In this document: positions 16,025 through 26,215 of the stretch, one piece after another
Numbering within the stretch: the stretch's first letter is position 1
Layout of the letters: every line of letters starts with the position of its first letter
DNA from: Beijerinckiaceae bacterium
GTDB lineage: Bacteria; Pseudomonadota; Alphaproteobacteria; Rhizobiales; Beijerinckiaceae
Assembly: GCA_019745195.1 (NCBI GenBank)
Contig: JAIETL010000081.1
Location: forward strand, 17,995-81,994
Length of the DNA stretch: 64,000 bases
Reading direction: 5' to 3'
The notes under the pieces: model-generated
Told to the model about the DNA's origin: nothing
What the model saw: only the letters and a program-made list of their open reading frames with translations
The model's database searches: none
Made by a program: the position numbers and the translations under genes

Positions 16025-16399
16025 TCAGGCGATTCCGGCCTTGATCGTGACACCCTCGCGCGCTTTCCAGCCGAAAGGGCCGGCGCGCTCGAAGAGCCAG
16101 CGATACTGCGTCGTCATCTGCCGCGCGCGGTTGTAGCGCCAGCCGGCAAAGGCGAAGACCATCAGCACGATGGTGTCGACGATGTAGAAATGCAGCGTCA
16201 GCAGCGTCGCCTGGAACAGTGCGAAATGGATGAAGCGGACGACGAGGCCGAGCACCAGCACGTAGATCACGAGCTGGTATTGCGGCTTCCAGGTCAGCGC
16301 GATGGCGCGCCCCGTCATCCAGGCGAGCCAGCCGCCCATCACCACGGTGACGAGCAGGAACAGCCAGATCGTCGGTTCCTCGTAGAGAATGCCCTGCAT
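16025..16399 (-). CDS. Small membrane protein of the liv operon
   Basis: The 124-aa protein has three hydrophobic segments (about residues 11-31, 42-62 and 66-87) and a basic C-terminal tail. Its start overlaps the livF stop by 1 base, so it belongs to the operon. I recall this as a rhizobial family (DUF6867) found next to liv transporters, but the name is from memory. It may be an accessory subunit; no function is established. Confidence 0.75.
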   Translation of the reverse strand: MQGILYEEPTIWLFLLVTVVMGGWLAWMTGRAIALTWKPQYQLVIYVLVLGLVVRFIHFALFQATLLTLHFYIVDTIVLMVFAFAGWRYNRARQMTTQYRWLFERAGPFGWKAREGVTIKAGIA

Positions 16400-17148
16400 C
16401 AGTGCCTCCCGCCTTCGAGATAGGCCGCGCGCACCTGCGGGTTGGCCAGCAGGTCCTGGCCCGTGCCGCTCATGGTGACGACGCCGTTGACCATGACATA
16501 GCCGCGATGGGCGAGCTTGAGCGCATGGAAGGCGTTCTGCTCGACCAGGAACACCGTCAGCCCCTCGGTCTTGTTCAGCTCACGGATCGCCTCGAAGATC
16601 TGCTTCACGATCAGCGGGGCGAGGCCGAGAGAAGGCTCGTCCAGCAGGAGCAGCTTCGGCCGCGCCATCAGCGCGCGCGCGATCGCCACCATCTGCTGCT
16701 CGCCGCCCGACAGGGTGCCGCCGCGCTGTTGCAGGCGCTCCCTGATGCGCGGGAACAGCACGCAGATCTTCTCCAGATCCTTGTCGAAATGCTGGAGGCC
16801 GCGCACGGCCGCGCCCATCTGCAAGTTCTCGAACACGGTCATGCGGGGGAAGATGCGTCGTCCCTCCGGCGACTGCGCGATCCCAAGGCGGGCGATCTCG
16901 TGGCTCGGCATCTTCGTGATGTCGCGGCCCTGATAGGTGATCGTGCCTTCGCGGGCCTGTGGATTGCCGAAGATCGTCATCATCAGCGTCGATTTGCCGG
17001 CGCCGTTCGCGCCGATCATGGTGACGATCTCGCCCTCGCTGACGTCGAGATCGACGCCCTTCAGCGCGATGATCTTGCCGTAATAGGTTTTCACTCCGCG
17101 CACGGTAAGCATTGGAGCGGCGGTCTCTGCAACGGGCATCCCGGTCAT
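16399..17148 (-). CDS. livF: Branched-chain amino acid ABC transporter ATPase LivF
   Basis: The 249-aa ATPase has Walker A GANGAGKST near residue 46, the ABC signature LSGGEQQMVAIARAL, Walker B LLLLDEPSLGLAP and the switch His region VFLVEQNAF. The LSGGEQQ and VEQN features mark it as LivF, not LivG. It overlaps livG by 4 bases (ATGA) and the small membrane protein by 1 base, indicating translational coupling. It energises import through LivHM at the inner membrane. Confidence 0.95.
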   Translation of the reverse strand: MTGMPVAETAAPMLTVRGVKTYYGKIIALKGVDLDVSEGEIVTMIGANGAGKSTLMMTIFGNPQAREGTITYQGRDITKMPSHEIARLGIAQSPEGRRIFPRMTVFENLQMGAAVRGLQHFDKDLEKICVLFPRIRERLQQRGGTLSGGEQQMVAIARALMARPKLLLLDEPSLGLAPLIVKQIFEAIRELNKTEGLTVFLVEQNAFHALKLAHRGYVMVNGVVTMSGTGQDLLANPQVRAAYLEGGRH

Positions 17149-17998
17149 GCGATGCCGACCTCTGCTTCGACGGCGGCGACCTCGTCGTCGTCGACGCCGA
17201 GATAGGCCGCGATCACCCTGGGATCGGCCTGCACCTGCGCCGGCGTGCCGTCGGCGATCTTGGTGCCGTAATCCAGCACGACGACATGGTCCGAAATCTC
17301 CATCACCACCGACATGTCATGTTCGATCAGCAGCAGCGCCGTGCCGATATCCTTGCGGATCGAGAGCAGCAGCTCGTTGAGATCGGCGCTCTCGCGCGGG
17401 TTGAGGCCGGCGGCCGGCTCGTCTAGGCAGAGCAGCACGGGATCGGTACACATGGCGCGCGCGATCTCGAGGCGGCGCTGGTCGCCATAGGGCAGGTCGG
17501 CGGCGGGGTCGTCGGCGCGGTCGATCAGATTGATCTTCTCCAGCCAGAACTTGGCCTTCTCGACCGCTTCCGCTTCGCGCGCCTTGTAGCCGCCGATGCC
17601 GAGCACGCCGAGAAAGGTGAAGCCCGACGCGATCATCAGCGGGTTGTGCTGGGCGACGAGCAGGTTCTCCAGCACGGTCATGCCGCCGAAGAGCCGGATG
17701 TTCTGGAAGGTGCGCGCGACCTTGGCCTTCCAGGATATCTGGAAATCGGGCATGCGCTCCAGCAAGAAGCTTTGTCCGGAGTCCTGGGTGAGGGTCATCA
17801 TCCCCTCGGTCGGCTTGTAGAAGCCGGTGATGCAGTTGAAGACCGTGGTCTTGCCCGCGCCGTTGGGGCCGATCAGCGCGGTGATGTCGCCCTTGCGGGC
17901 CTCGAAGGAGAGGTCGTTGACGGCGGTGAGCCCGCCGAAGCGCATCGTCAGATGCTCGACCTGAAGAAGGGGTGGCGCAGAGGCGATGGGAGGCGTCA

Positions 17999-17999
<1 letters not shown>
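17145..17999 (-). CDS. livG: Branched-chain amino acid ABC transporter ATPase LivG
   Basis: The 284-aa ATPase has Walker A GPNGAGKTT near residue 43, FQNIRLFGGMTVLEN typical of LivG, a degenerate signature LPYGDQRRLEIARAM, Walker B LLCLDEPAAGLNP and LLIEHDMSVVM. It has an insertion of about 25 residues after Walker A relative to the shortest family members. Its start overlaps the livM stop by 1 base. It pairs with LivF as the ATPase heterodimer. Confidence 0.95.
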
Positions 18000-19393
<1,394 letters not shown>

Positions 19394-19397
19394 GGCG

Positions 19398-20315
19398 TCA
19401 GACCTTCTCGACTTCGGGTCGGCCGAGAATGCCAGAGGGCATGAAGACCAGCACTATCGCGAGGATGCAGAACGCCGCGACGTCCTTGTAGTCGATCGTG
19501 AAATAGGCCGACCACATCACCTCGATCAGCCCGATCAGCAACCCGCCGATGACGGCGCCGGGCAGCGAGCCGATGCCGCCGAGCACCGCCGCTGTGAAGG
19601 CCTTCACGCCCGGCACGAAGCCGTCATGGAACGAGACCACGCCGTAGAGCACAAGATACATCACGCCGGCGACGGCCGCGAGCGCCGCCCCCATGATGAA
19701 GGTGATCGAGATGGTGCGGTCGACGTCGATGCCGAGCAGCGCCGCCATCTTGCGGTCCTGCTCGCAGGCGCGCTGGGCCCGGCCGAGCGAGGTCTTCTGG
19801 ACGATCCACCAGAAGGCGGCCAGCAGCACGGCGGTGGTGACGATGATGACGATCTGCTTGTACGAGATCTGGACCGAATAGGTCGCGCTCTCGATCAACG
19901 TGATCGACTTGTTCAGCATCGGCGCTGTCGACTTGTTGCGCGGGCCCTGCACGACCTGGACGAAGTTCATCAGGAAGATCGACATGCCGATCGCAGAGAT
20001 CAGCGGCGCAAGGCGGAAGGAGCCGCGCAAGGGGCGATAGGCGACCCGCTCGATCGCCCAGTTCCAGAGTGAGGTGAAGAACATCGCCAGCACCAGCACG
20101 ACGATCAGCGCCACGACGATCAGGCCCGCCCCGAACCAGGAGGCGATCAGCATGAAGAAGATCAGCGCGATGAAGGCCGAGAGCATGAAGATGTCGCCAT
20201 GGGCGAAGTTCACCATGCCGATGATGCCGAACACCATCGTGTAGCCGATGGCGATGAGGCCGTAGATCGACCCGAGGGTCAGCCCGTTGATGAGTTGCTG
20301 CAGGAACACTTCCAT
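19398..20315 (-). CDS. livH: Branched-chain amino acid ABC transporter permease LivH
   Basis: The 305-aa protein starts MEVFLQQLINGLTLGSIYGLIAIGYTMVFGIIGMVNFAHGD, the LivH hallmark, and has about eight membrane spans. The EAA-like loop is near GRAQRACEQDRKMAALLGID. It is the first gene of the livH-M-G-F-membrane protein-K operon, so the promoter should lie in the 280 bases upstream (20316-20595). Confidence 0.95.
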   Translation of the reverse strand: MEVFLQQLINGLTLGSIYGLIAIGYTMVFGIIGMVNFAHGDIFMLSAFIALIFFMLIASWFGAGLIVVALIVVLVLAMFFTSLWNWAIERVAYRPLRGSFRLAPLISAIGMSIFLMNFVQVVQGPRNKSTAPMLNKSITLIESATYSVQISYKQIVIIVTTAVLLAAFWWIVQKTSLGRAQRACEQDRKMAALLGIDVDRTISITFIMGAALAAVAGVMYLVLYGVVSFHDGFVPGVKAFTAAVLGGIGSLPGAVIGGLLIGLIEVMWSAYFTIDYKDVAAFCILAIVLVFMPSGILGRPEVEKV

Positions 20316-20595
20316 CGAGACGCGCGACCCCTTGAACCAGCTCCCGTTCTGTTACGCCGGCATGACGCCTGCGCATGCGGGATGCGATTGCCGCGCAGAG
20401 CTACCAACGCCGCGCGGGTTCGACAATCGCGCCGCGCCATAAAACTGTCAAAAGCAATCTGGGATCATCTGCCGCTTGATTGTGCAGCCGACTTTGCCGC
20501 CGCGAGGCGATTTGGCGCAACATGATTGCGGGGTGGGCAGCGTGAAACGGGCGTTGCTCTGGCGAATGTCGGCCGGCTGCTTCGCAATGTGGCTT

Positions 20596-21606
20596 TCAGC
20601 CGCGATCCGCCACCGTGAACCCGTGCGCCAGCGGGTCGCGGTCATCGATGAAGATGGTGTTGTAGCCGGTCATCCGGGCCCAGCCCTCGATCGAGGGAAT
20701 GATCGCGTCATGCGGACCGACCTTGGCCGCAGCCTCGACGCGGCCTCTGAACAGGGTGCCGATGATGCTCTCATGGACGAAGTCGTCGCCGACCTTCAGT
20801 TTCCCCTGCGCCGCCCATTGCGCCATGCGCGATGAGGTGCCGGTGCCGCAGGGCGAGCGGTCGAGCGCCTTGTCGCCATAGAACACGGCGTTGCGGGCAT
20901 GCGCCCCTGGCTTGGTCGGCGCGCCCGTCCAGAGAATATGGCTAAGGCCGTTGATCGCCGGGTTTTCCGGGTGGACGAACTGGTACTTCGCGTTCAGCGC
21001 GGCGCGCAGTTTCGGGCTCCAGCGCAGCAGGTCGGAAGGGTTCACATCGGCGATGTCGGCGATGGCGCTTTGCGGATCGACGATCGCGTAGAAATTGCCG
21101 CCATAGGCGACGTCGACGGTGACCTCGCCCAATCCCTCGATCGTCGCGGTCAGCCCGGTGGCGTGGAGATAAGAGGCGATATTGGTGATGCGGACGCTGT
21201 CGACGTAAGGCCCGCTGCGGACATAGCTCGCGGTGACGAGGCCGGCCGGCGTGTCGATCCGGAGCACGCCCTCCTCGCGCGGCGTCACCAGCCCGCGCTC
21301 CAGTGCCATGGTGACGGTGCCGATCGTGCCATGGCCGCACATCGGCAGGCAGCCCGAGGTCTCGATGAAGAGGAAGGCGATGTCGGCGTCGGCCCGCGTC
21401 GGCGGATAGAGGATCGCGCCCGACATCATGTCATGGCCGCGCGGCTCGAACATCAGCCCGGTGCGGATCCAGTCGAACTCGGCGAGGAAATGCGCCCGCT
21501 TCTCGACCATGCTGACGCCCTTCAACGCGGGCCCGCCGCCGGTGACCATGCGCACCGGATTGCCGCAGGTGTGGCCGTCGACGCAAAAGAAGGTGTGGGT
21601 CGTCAT
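20596..21606 (-). CDS. 4-hydroxyproline epimerase (proline racemase family)
   Basis: The 336-aa protein has both catalytic cysteines of the family: Cys90 in LPMCGHGTIG and Cys253 in RSPCGTGTSS. Two-cysteine members that sit next to D-amino-acid oxidases usually convert trans-4-hydroxy-L-proline to cis-4-hydroxy-D-proline. Proline racemase activity cannot be excluded, and a dehydratase is unlikely because Cys is present at both sites. It lies 30 bases after the FAD oxidase gene on the same strand, consistent with a two-gene catabolic operon under the divergent GntR gene. Confidence 0.9.
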   Translation of the reverse strand: MTTHTFFCVDGHTCGNPVRMVTGGGPALKGVSMVEKRAHFLAEFDWIRTGLMFEPRGHDMMSGAILYPPTRADADIAFLFIETSGCLPMCGHGTIGTVTMALERGLVTPREEGVLRIDTPAGLVTASYVRSGPYVDSVRITNIASYLHATGLTATIEGLGEVTVDVAYGGNFYAIVDPQSAIADIADVNPSDLLRWSPKLRAALNAKYQFVHPENPAINGLSHILWTGAPTKPGAHARNAVFYGDKALDRSPCGTGTSSRMAQWAAQGKLKVGDDFVHESIIGTLFRGRVEAAAKVGPHDAIIPSIEGWARMTGYNTIFIDDRDPLAHGFTVADRG

Positions 21607-21636
21607 GGGCTTGGCTCTACCGGTTGAGAGGCTGAT

Positions 21637-22869
21637 TCAGAAGCGGCGCGGGCTGAACGGCGCGAGGTCGATGGCCGGCTCCCGGCCGGCGATGAGGTCT
21701 GCGACGAGGCCGGCCGTCGCGGTCGACTGCGTCATGCCGTAATGGCCGTGGCCGAAGGCGTAGAGCACGCTCGGGCTGCGGCTGGCCTGCCCGATCACGG
21801 GCAGGGAATCGGGCAATGACGGGCGAAAACCCATCCAGAGCGTGCCGGTCTCGAAGGCCGGGAGCCCGTCGACGAAGCCAGTCGCCTTGTCGTAGAGCGT
21901 TTTCGTGCGGGCATGGTTGGGGGCGGCGTCGAGCCCGCCGAACTCGACCGCGCCGCCGATGCGCAGGCCGCTCTCCAGCGGCGTCACCACGAAGCCATGC
22001 CCCTCGAAGCCGATCGGCCGCCAGGTCAGCCCGGTGACGCCCGGAAAGCTGACATTGTAGCCGCGCTCGGTGTCGAGCGGCACGCGGTCGCCGAGCGCCG
22101 CCGCCAGCGGCTTCGACCATGCGCCGGCCGCCACGACTGCGCGATCGACCACGCGCTGAAAACCGTCGCGACCGATCAGGGCAGGGCGCTCGCCCGTCGA
22201 AATGTTGGTGATCTCCGCCTTCTCGAAGGTCGCGCCGCGCATGAGAGCTGCCTCGAACAGGGCCAGCGTCAGGGCGAGCGGGTCGGAGATATGGGCTGTG
22301 TCGGGATGGAAGGTCGCACCGACGAACTTGTCCTTCAGTGCAGGCTCGAGCTGGCGCAGTTCCTCGGGGCGCAGCATGTTTACCGTGATGTCGAACTCGG
22401 CCTGCCGTCTGGCGATCTCGCCGGCCTCGGCCAGAGCGGCTTGGTCGGTGAAGGCATAGAGCCCGCCCTTGCGATGGATATGGCCGGCAAGACCGAGCGC
22501 CTCGGCCCGCGCCAGCCAGGCGGGCAGCGCCAGTTGCTGGAGAGCGGCGATGCCGAGTATCGAGCGCTCATAGGCCTGCGGGCGGGCTGCCAGCACGAAG
22601 CGGGCGAGCCAGGGCAGCAGCTTCACGAAATAGCTGGGCCTGATCGAGAGCGGCCCCAGCGGATCGAGCAGAAATTTCGGCACTTGCCGCAGGATTTTAG
22701 GGCTCGCGATGGGCAGGATGTCGGTATGGGCCATCCAGCCGGCATTGCCGCGCGAGGGGCCGAAGGCGGGGCCTTCCCTGTCGAGGATCAGGACTTCGTG
22801 ACCCTCGTCCAGCAGAGCATGCGCCATGGCGCAGCCGACGATGCCAGCCCCGATGATCGCTATCTTCAT
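21637..22869 (-). CDS. D-amino acid oxidase, probably for D-hydroxyproline
   Basis: The 410-aa flavoprotein starts MKIAIIGAGIVGCAMAHALLDEGH, an FAD-binding Rossmann motif, and has the DAO C-terminal segment MGFRPSLPDSLPVIGQASRS then FGHGHYGMTQS. It resembles DadA. With the adjacent epimerase it would oxidise cis-4-hydroxy-D-proline to pyrroline-4-hydroxy-2-carboxylate, the second step of hydroxyproline breakdown. That assignment rests on gene context. The ATG at 22869 is chosen because the FAD motif begins directly after it. Confidence 0.87.
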   Translation of the reverse strand: MKIAIIGAGIVGCAMAHALLDEGHEVLILDREGPAFGPSRGNAGWMAHTDILPIASPKILRQVPKFLLDPLGPLSIRPSYFVKLLPWLARFVLAARPQAYERSILGIAALQQLALPAWLARAEALGLAGHIHRKGGLYAFTDQAALAEAGEIARRQAEFDITVNMLRPEELRQLEPALKDKFVGATFHPDTAHISDPLALTLALFEAALMRGATFEKAEITNISTGERPALIGRDGFQRVVDRAVVAAGAWSKPLAAALGDRVPLDTERGYNVSFPGVTGLTWRPIGFEGHGFVVTPLESGLRIGGAVEFGGLDAAPNHARTKTLYDKATGFVDGLPAFETGTLWMGFRPSLPDSLPVIGQASRSPSVLYAFGHGHYGMTQSTATAGLVADLIAGREPAIDLAPFSPRRF

Positions 22870-23034
22870 GGCTTCGGTACCGTCATGGCAGCCTCGAAAT
22901 CCCCAGCCCAAGGGGCGCGGCACCCGCGCCGACGACGACATATGCCGCCTTGCGTGCGCCATATGCCGCTTGCGCGCAAACCTGTTTCGCCCTCAGACTG
23001 CAGGCCCGCAAGGTCGGGCGCGATATCGAATGGG

Positions 23035-23044
23035 TGATATATCA
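23035..23044. promoter_or_regulatory. Candidate GntR operator
   Basis: TGATATATCA is a perfect 10-bp palindrome in an otherwise GC-rich gap between the divergent oxidase and GntR genes, 48 bases before the GntR start. FCD-type GntR proteins bind short AT-centred palindromes of this kind. Binding is inferred. Confidence 0.45.
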
Positions 23045-23091
23045 ATGCCTCAAGCAGCGTCAACGCCGGCCCCCGCGCCCCGGAGCGCCGC

Positions 23092-23796
23092 GTGAACCTC
23101 CGGAGCCTGGAAGACCCGCGGCCTCCGAGCGCAACGTCACGACCGGACCATGACATCGCCGGGCTCAGCCTGTCCGAGATCGCCTATCGGAGGCTGGAGG
23201 AGGCGATCGTCACCCTGTCGCTGCGTCCGGGCGCGTCGCTGACCGAGGCGCAGCTCATCGACATGGTCGGCGTCGGACGCACGCCGGTGCGCGAGGCGCT
23301 GATCCGGTTGGCGCAGCAGGGTCTGGTCGAGGTGCTGCCGCGCAAGGGCGTGCTCGTCGCCGGCATCAATGCCATCGACATCATGGCGGCGCTGGATGCG
23401 CGCGAAGTGCTGGAGCGACTGATCGCGGCCGAAGCGTCGCGGCGCGCCAGTCCGCGCGAGCGCATCGCCATCGTCGAGACCGCGCGCGCCATGCGCGCCG
23501 CGGCCGAAGACGGCGACGCCAATGCCTATATGCGGCTCGACAAGGAGTTCGACGCGGCCGTCGCGACCGCCGCGCGCAGCCCCTATGCGACACGCGCGGC
23601 CGAACCTCTGCAGGCGCTGATCCGGCGCGCCTGGTATCATTTCGAGCGGCAGGACGATCTGGTGCCCGCCGCCCAGCATCACGTCGCCTTCGCCCAGGCG
23701 CTGGCGACGGCCGATCCCGGAGCCGCGATGGCGGCCAGCGACCGGCTGATGGCGCATCTGCGCGGCGGCCTGCTGGCGACGCTGGGGCGGGAGTGA
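23092..23796 (+). CDS. GntR-family transcriptional regulator (FCD type)
   Basis: The 234-aa protein has an N-terminal winged helix (about residues 27-95: LSEIAYRRLEEAIVTLSLRPG, then VGRTPVREALIRLAQQGLVEVLPRKGVLV). An all-helical FCD ligand-binding domain follows (about 100-230), with metal-binding style Asp and His residues. It begins at GTG. It is divergent from the oxidase-epimerase pair and probably controls it, sensing hydroxyproline or an intermediate. The candidate operator lies at 23035-23044. Confidence 0.9.
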   Translation: MNLRSLEDPRPPSATSRPDHDIAGLSLSEIAYRRLEEAIVTLSLRPGASLTEAQLIDMVGVGRTPVREALIRLAQQGLVEVLPRKGVLVAGINAIDIMAALDAREVLERLIAAEASRRASPRERIAIVETARAMRAAAEDGDANAYMRLDKEFDAAVATAARSPYATRAAEPLQALIRRAWYHFERQDDLVPAAQHHVAFAQALATADPGAAMAASDRLMAHLRGGLLATLGRE

Positions 23797-23927
23797 CCGC
23801 CGCGATGATGAAACGTCGCATGCGCGGCAATGGCATGAGCCGTGGCCTTCTCATCTTGGGGGCCGCCTTCGCGGGCTCCAACCGCTCGGCGACTTCGCGT
23901 CGGCGGCTCATCTCCTGAAGAGCGCCC

Positions 23928-24893
23928 ATGCCCGACCATTTCCGTATTCCCCGGCCGCCATCGCTGCCCACCCTCCTGTCGATCTCGGACGAGGTTTCGT
24001 CCGCGCTGGCGGCAGGGCGCGCCGTCGTCGCCCTGGAATCGACGATCATCACGCATGGGATGCCCTACCCACAGAATCTCGCCATGGCCCGCGAGGTCGA
24101 GGCGGTGGTGCGCGAGGCTGGTGCTGTGCCGGCGACGATCGCCCTGATCGACGGCTGCGTCGTGGTCGGCGTCTCCGGAGATGCGCTGGAGCGCCTGGCG
24201 CGCGAGGGACATAACGCGGCGAAGGCCTCGCGGCGCGACATGGCCGCGCTGCTGGTGCAAAGGCGGCTTGCAGGGACCACCGTGGCGACCACGATGCAGA
24301 TCGCGGCGCTGTCGGGGATCGCGGTGTTCGCGACGGGCGGTATCGGCGGCGTGCATCGGGGGGCGGAGTCGACCTTCGACATCTCGGCCGACCTGATCGA
24401 GCTCGGCTCCACGCCCGTGGCGGTGGTGTGCGCGGGCGCGAAGTCGATCCTCGACATCGCCAAGACCCTGGAGGTGATCGAGACGTATGGCGTTCCCGTC
24501 CTCGGCTACGGCACCGACGAGTTCCCGGCCTTCTTTGCCCGGAGCAGCGGGCACCGCGTCGATCATCGCTTCGACACGGTCGAGGCGATTGCCGAGACCT
24601 TTCTGGTGCAGCGTGCGCTCGGCATGCGGGGCGGCGTGCTCGTCGCCAACCCGATCCCCGAGCCCGACGCCCTGGACGCAGGCGAGATCGACGGCCTGAT
24701 CGACGCCGCTGTCGCGGAGGCGACGGCGGCCGGTATCTTCGGCAAGGCGCTGACGCCCTACCTGCTCAACCGCATCTTCGAGCTGACGGGAGGGCGCAGC
24801 CTGCAGGCCAATATCGCGCTGGTGAAGAACAACGCGGCGGTGGCGGGGCGGCTGGCCTGTGCGCTCGCCGCACAGCTCGGCCCGGCGCGTTGA
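23928..24893 (+). CDS. psuG: Pseudouridine-5'-phosphate glycosidase
   Basis: The 321-aa protein matches PsuG, which reversibly splits the C-C bond of pseudouridine 5'-phosphate into uracil and ribose 5-phosphate. Signatures include VALESTIITHGMPYPQN near residue 33, TTVATTMQIAA, FATGGIGGVHRGAE, CAGAKSILDI and NPIPEPDALDAG. The family length is about 300-320 aa. It overlaps psuK by 4 bases, forming a pseudouridine catabolic operon. The nucleoside transporter sometimes found with these genes is absent. Confidence 0.95.
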   Translation: MPDHFRIPRPPSLPTLLSISDEVSSALAAGRAVVALESTIITHGMPYPQNLAMAREVEAVVREAGAVPATIALIDGCVVVGVSGDALERLAREGHNAAKASRRDMAALLVQRRLAGTTVATTMQIAALSGIAVFATGGIGGVHRGAESTFDISADLIELGSTPVAVVCAGAKSILDIAKTLEVIETYGVPVLGYGTDEFPAFFARSSGHRVDHRFDTVEAIAETFLVQRALGMRGGVLVANPIPEPDALDAGEIDGLIDAAVAEATAAGIFGKALTPYLLNRIFELTGGRSLQANIALVKNNAAVAGRLACALAAQLGPAR

Positions 24894-25807
24894 GCCTGCC
24901 GGAGCCGCGCCTGCGTCCGCGGGAGGCGAGCGTCCTCGTCGTCGGCGACATCATGACCGACATCATCGTTCGCCCCGAAGGTCCGTTGGTGCGGGGCTCC
25001 GACCGCCGGGCCGCAATCCGCTCGCTTCCCGGCGGCTCTGGCGCGAACCAGGCGGCCTGGCTTGCCCATTTCGGCGTGAAAACCCGCTTCGCGGGCCGGG
25101 TAGGCGCCGCCGATGCCGGCTGGTTTCGGGACCACCTCGGGTGTCACGGCGTCGATGCCGTCTTGGCAGCGGACCGGATGCGGCAGTCCGGCACACTGAT
25201 CAGCCTGGTCGATCCCGATGGCGAGCGAAGCTTCCTGACGGATCGCGGTGCGAATGACGGTCTGTCGCTGGAGGATCTGCCCGACCGCCTGCTGGACGGG
25301 GTCGGCCTCCTGCATGTCTCGGGCTACGCGCTGTTCACGCCGGGGCCGCGCGCCGCCGTGCTCGACCTGATGCGGCGGGCCCGCGAGAAAGAGCTTGTCG
25401 TGACGGTCGATCCGGCTTCGGTTTCCTTTCTCCACGAAGTCGGTCCGAACGCGTTTCTCGATTGGACGCGGGGCGCGGCGATCTGCTTCCCCAACGAGAC
25501 GGAGGCTGCGGCGCTGACCGGCGCGCACCAGCCGCGCCATCAGCGCGAGGCGCTGCTCCAGTCCTATGACGCGGTCGTGATCAAGCGCGGGGCCGGGGGG
25601 GCGGAGTATTGCGCGGCTGGCGTCGAGCCGCTGATCGCGCCCGCCCCCTCTGTGGCGTGCATCGACAGCACGGGTGCGGGCGACGCATTCCTGGCGGGGT
25701 TCCTGTCAGGCGTCTGCGACGGAGCGGACGTGGCGGTCTGTCTGGACCGCGGCAACCGGGCGGGCGCTGCCGCGACCACCCATGTCGGCGGCCAGCCCGC
25801 CCGCTAG
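24890..25807 (+). CDS. psuK: Pseudouridine kinase, PfkB family
   Basis: The 305-aa protein is a PfkB/ribokinase-type sugar kinase. SLPGGSGANQAAWLAHFGV is PfkB signature 1, and DSTGAGDAFLAGFLSG near the C-terminus is signature 2 with the catalytic Asp. It would phosphorylate pseudouridine for PsuG. No ATG is available at the right place. The best start is TTG at 24890, which overlaps the psuG stop (TTGA) and implies coupled translation. The frame stays open far upstream inside psuG, but that part has no family similarity. Substrate is inferred from the psuG partner. Confidence 0.87.
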   Translation: MSLPEPRLRPREASVLVVGDIMTDIIVRPEGPLVRGSDRRAAIRSLPGGSGANQAAWLAHFGVKTRFAGRVGAADAGWFRDHLGCHGVDAVLAADRMRQSGTLISLVDPDGERSFLTDRGANDGLSLEDLPDRLLDGVGLLHVSGYALFTPGPRAAVLDLMRRAREKELVVTVDPASVSFLHEVGPNAFLDWTRGAAICFPNETEAAALTGAHQPRHQREALLQSYDAVVIKRGAGGAEYCAAGVEPLIAPAPSVACIDSTGAGDAFLAGFLSGVCDGADVAVCLDRGNRAGAAATTHVGGQPAR

Positions 25808-26190
25808 CGTTCGGCCTCGATCTCGGCGAAGACGCTGGCGGCTTCCTTGAAGGCATGGTTAGCCGCCGGAACGCCGGCATAGACGGAGGTCTGCATCAAG
25901 ACCTCCTTGATCTCGTCGCGGCTCAGGCCGTTGTTGAGCGCGCCGCGGACATGGATGCGGAACTCGCCCCAGGCGCCGAGCGCGGCCGCGATCGAGAGCA
26001 CGATGATCGAGCGCTCGCGCCGCACCAGACCCGGCCGGTTCCAGATATCGTTCCAGGCGTTTCGGGTGATGAACTCCTGCCATTCGCGGTTGAAGTCGGT
26101 CAGGCCCGAGCTCGCCTTGTCGACGTAGGTCTCGCCCAGCACGGCGCGGCGCGTCTTCATGCCCTCGGCATAGCGGGTGGCATCGTCCAT
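25804..26190 (-). CDS. pcaC: 4-carboxymuconolactone decarboxylase
   Basis: The 128-aa protein starts MDDATRYAEGMKTRRAVLGETYVDKA, close to the PcaC start pattern (RR-x-VLG-x(2)-xVD). It has the AhpD-like helical fold region ERSIIVLSIAAALGAWGEFRIH. PcaC decarboxylates 4-carboxymuconolactone to 3-oxoadipate enol-lactone in protocatechuate breakdown. It is the last gene of the operon and overlaps the end of convergent psuK by 4 bases. Confidence 0.9.
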   Translation of the reverse strand: MDDATRYAEGMKTRRAVLGETYVDKASSGLTDFNREWQEFITRNAWNDIWNRPGLVRRERSIIVLSIAAALGAWGEFRIHVRGALNNGLSRDEIKEVLMQTSVYAGVPAANHAFKEAASVFAEIEAER

Positions 26191-26215
26191 GGCAGGCTCC
26201 TCGGAACTCGGCAGG

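Noticed and set aside
14661..16136. Long open frame (491 codons) on the plus strand
   Set aside because: It lies antisense to livK, and its Asp/Arg/Gly/Val-rich product has no recognisable domain. High GC removes stop codons from the opposite frame.
20316..20595. Possible small gene upstream of livH
   Set aside because: Only short frames without motifs; the region is better read as the liv promoter.
23803..23920. Possible small peptide gene between the GntR gene and psuG
   Set aside because: About 38 codons, no ribosome site and no hydrophobic or repeated pattern; indistinguishable from chance.
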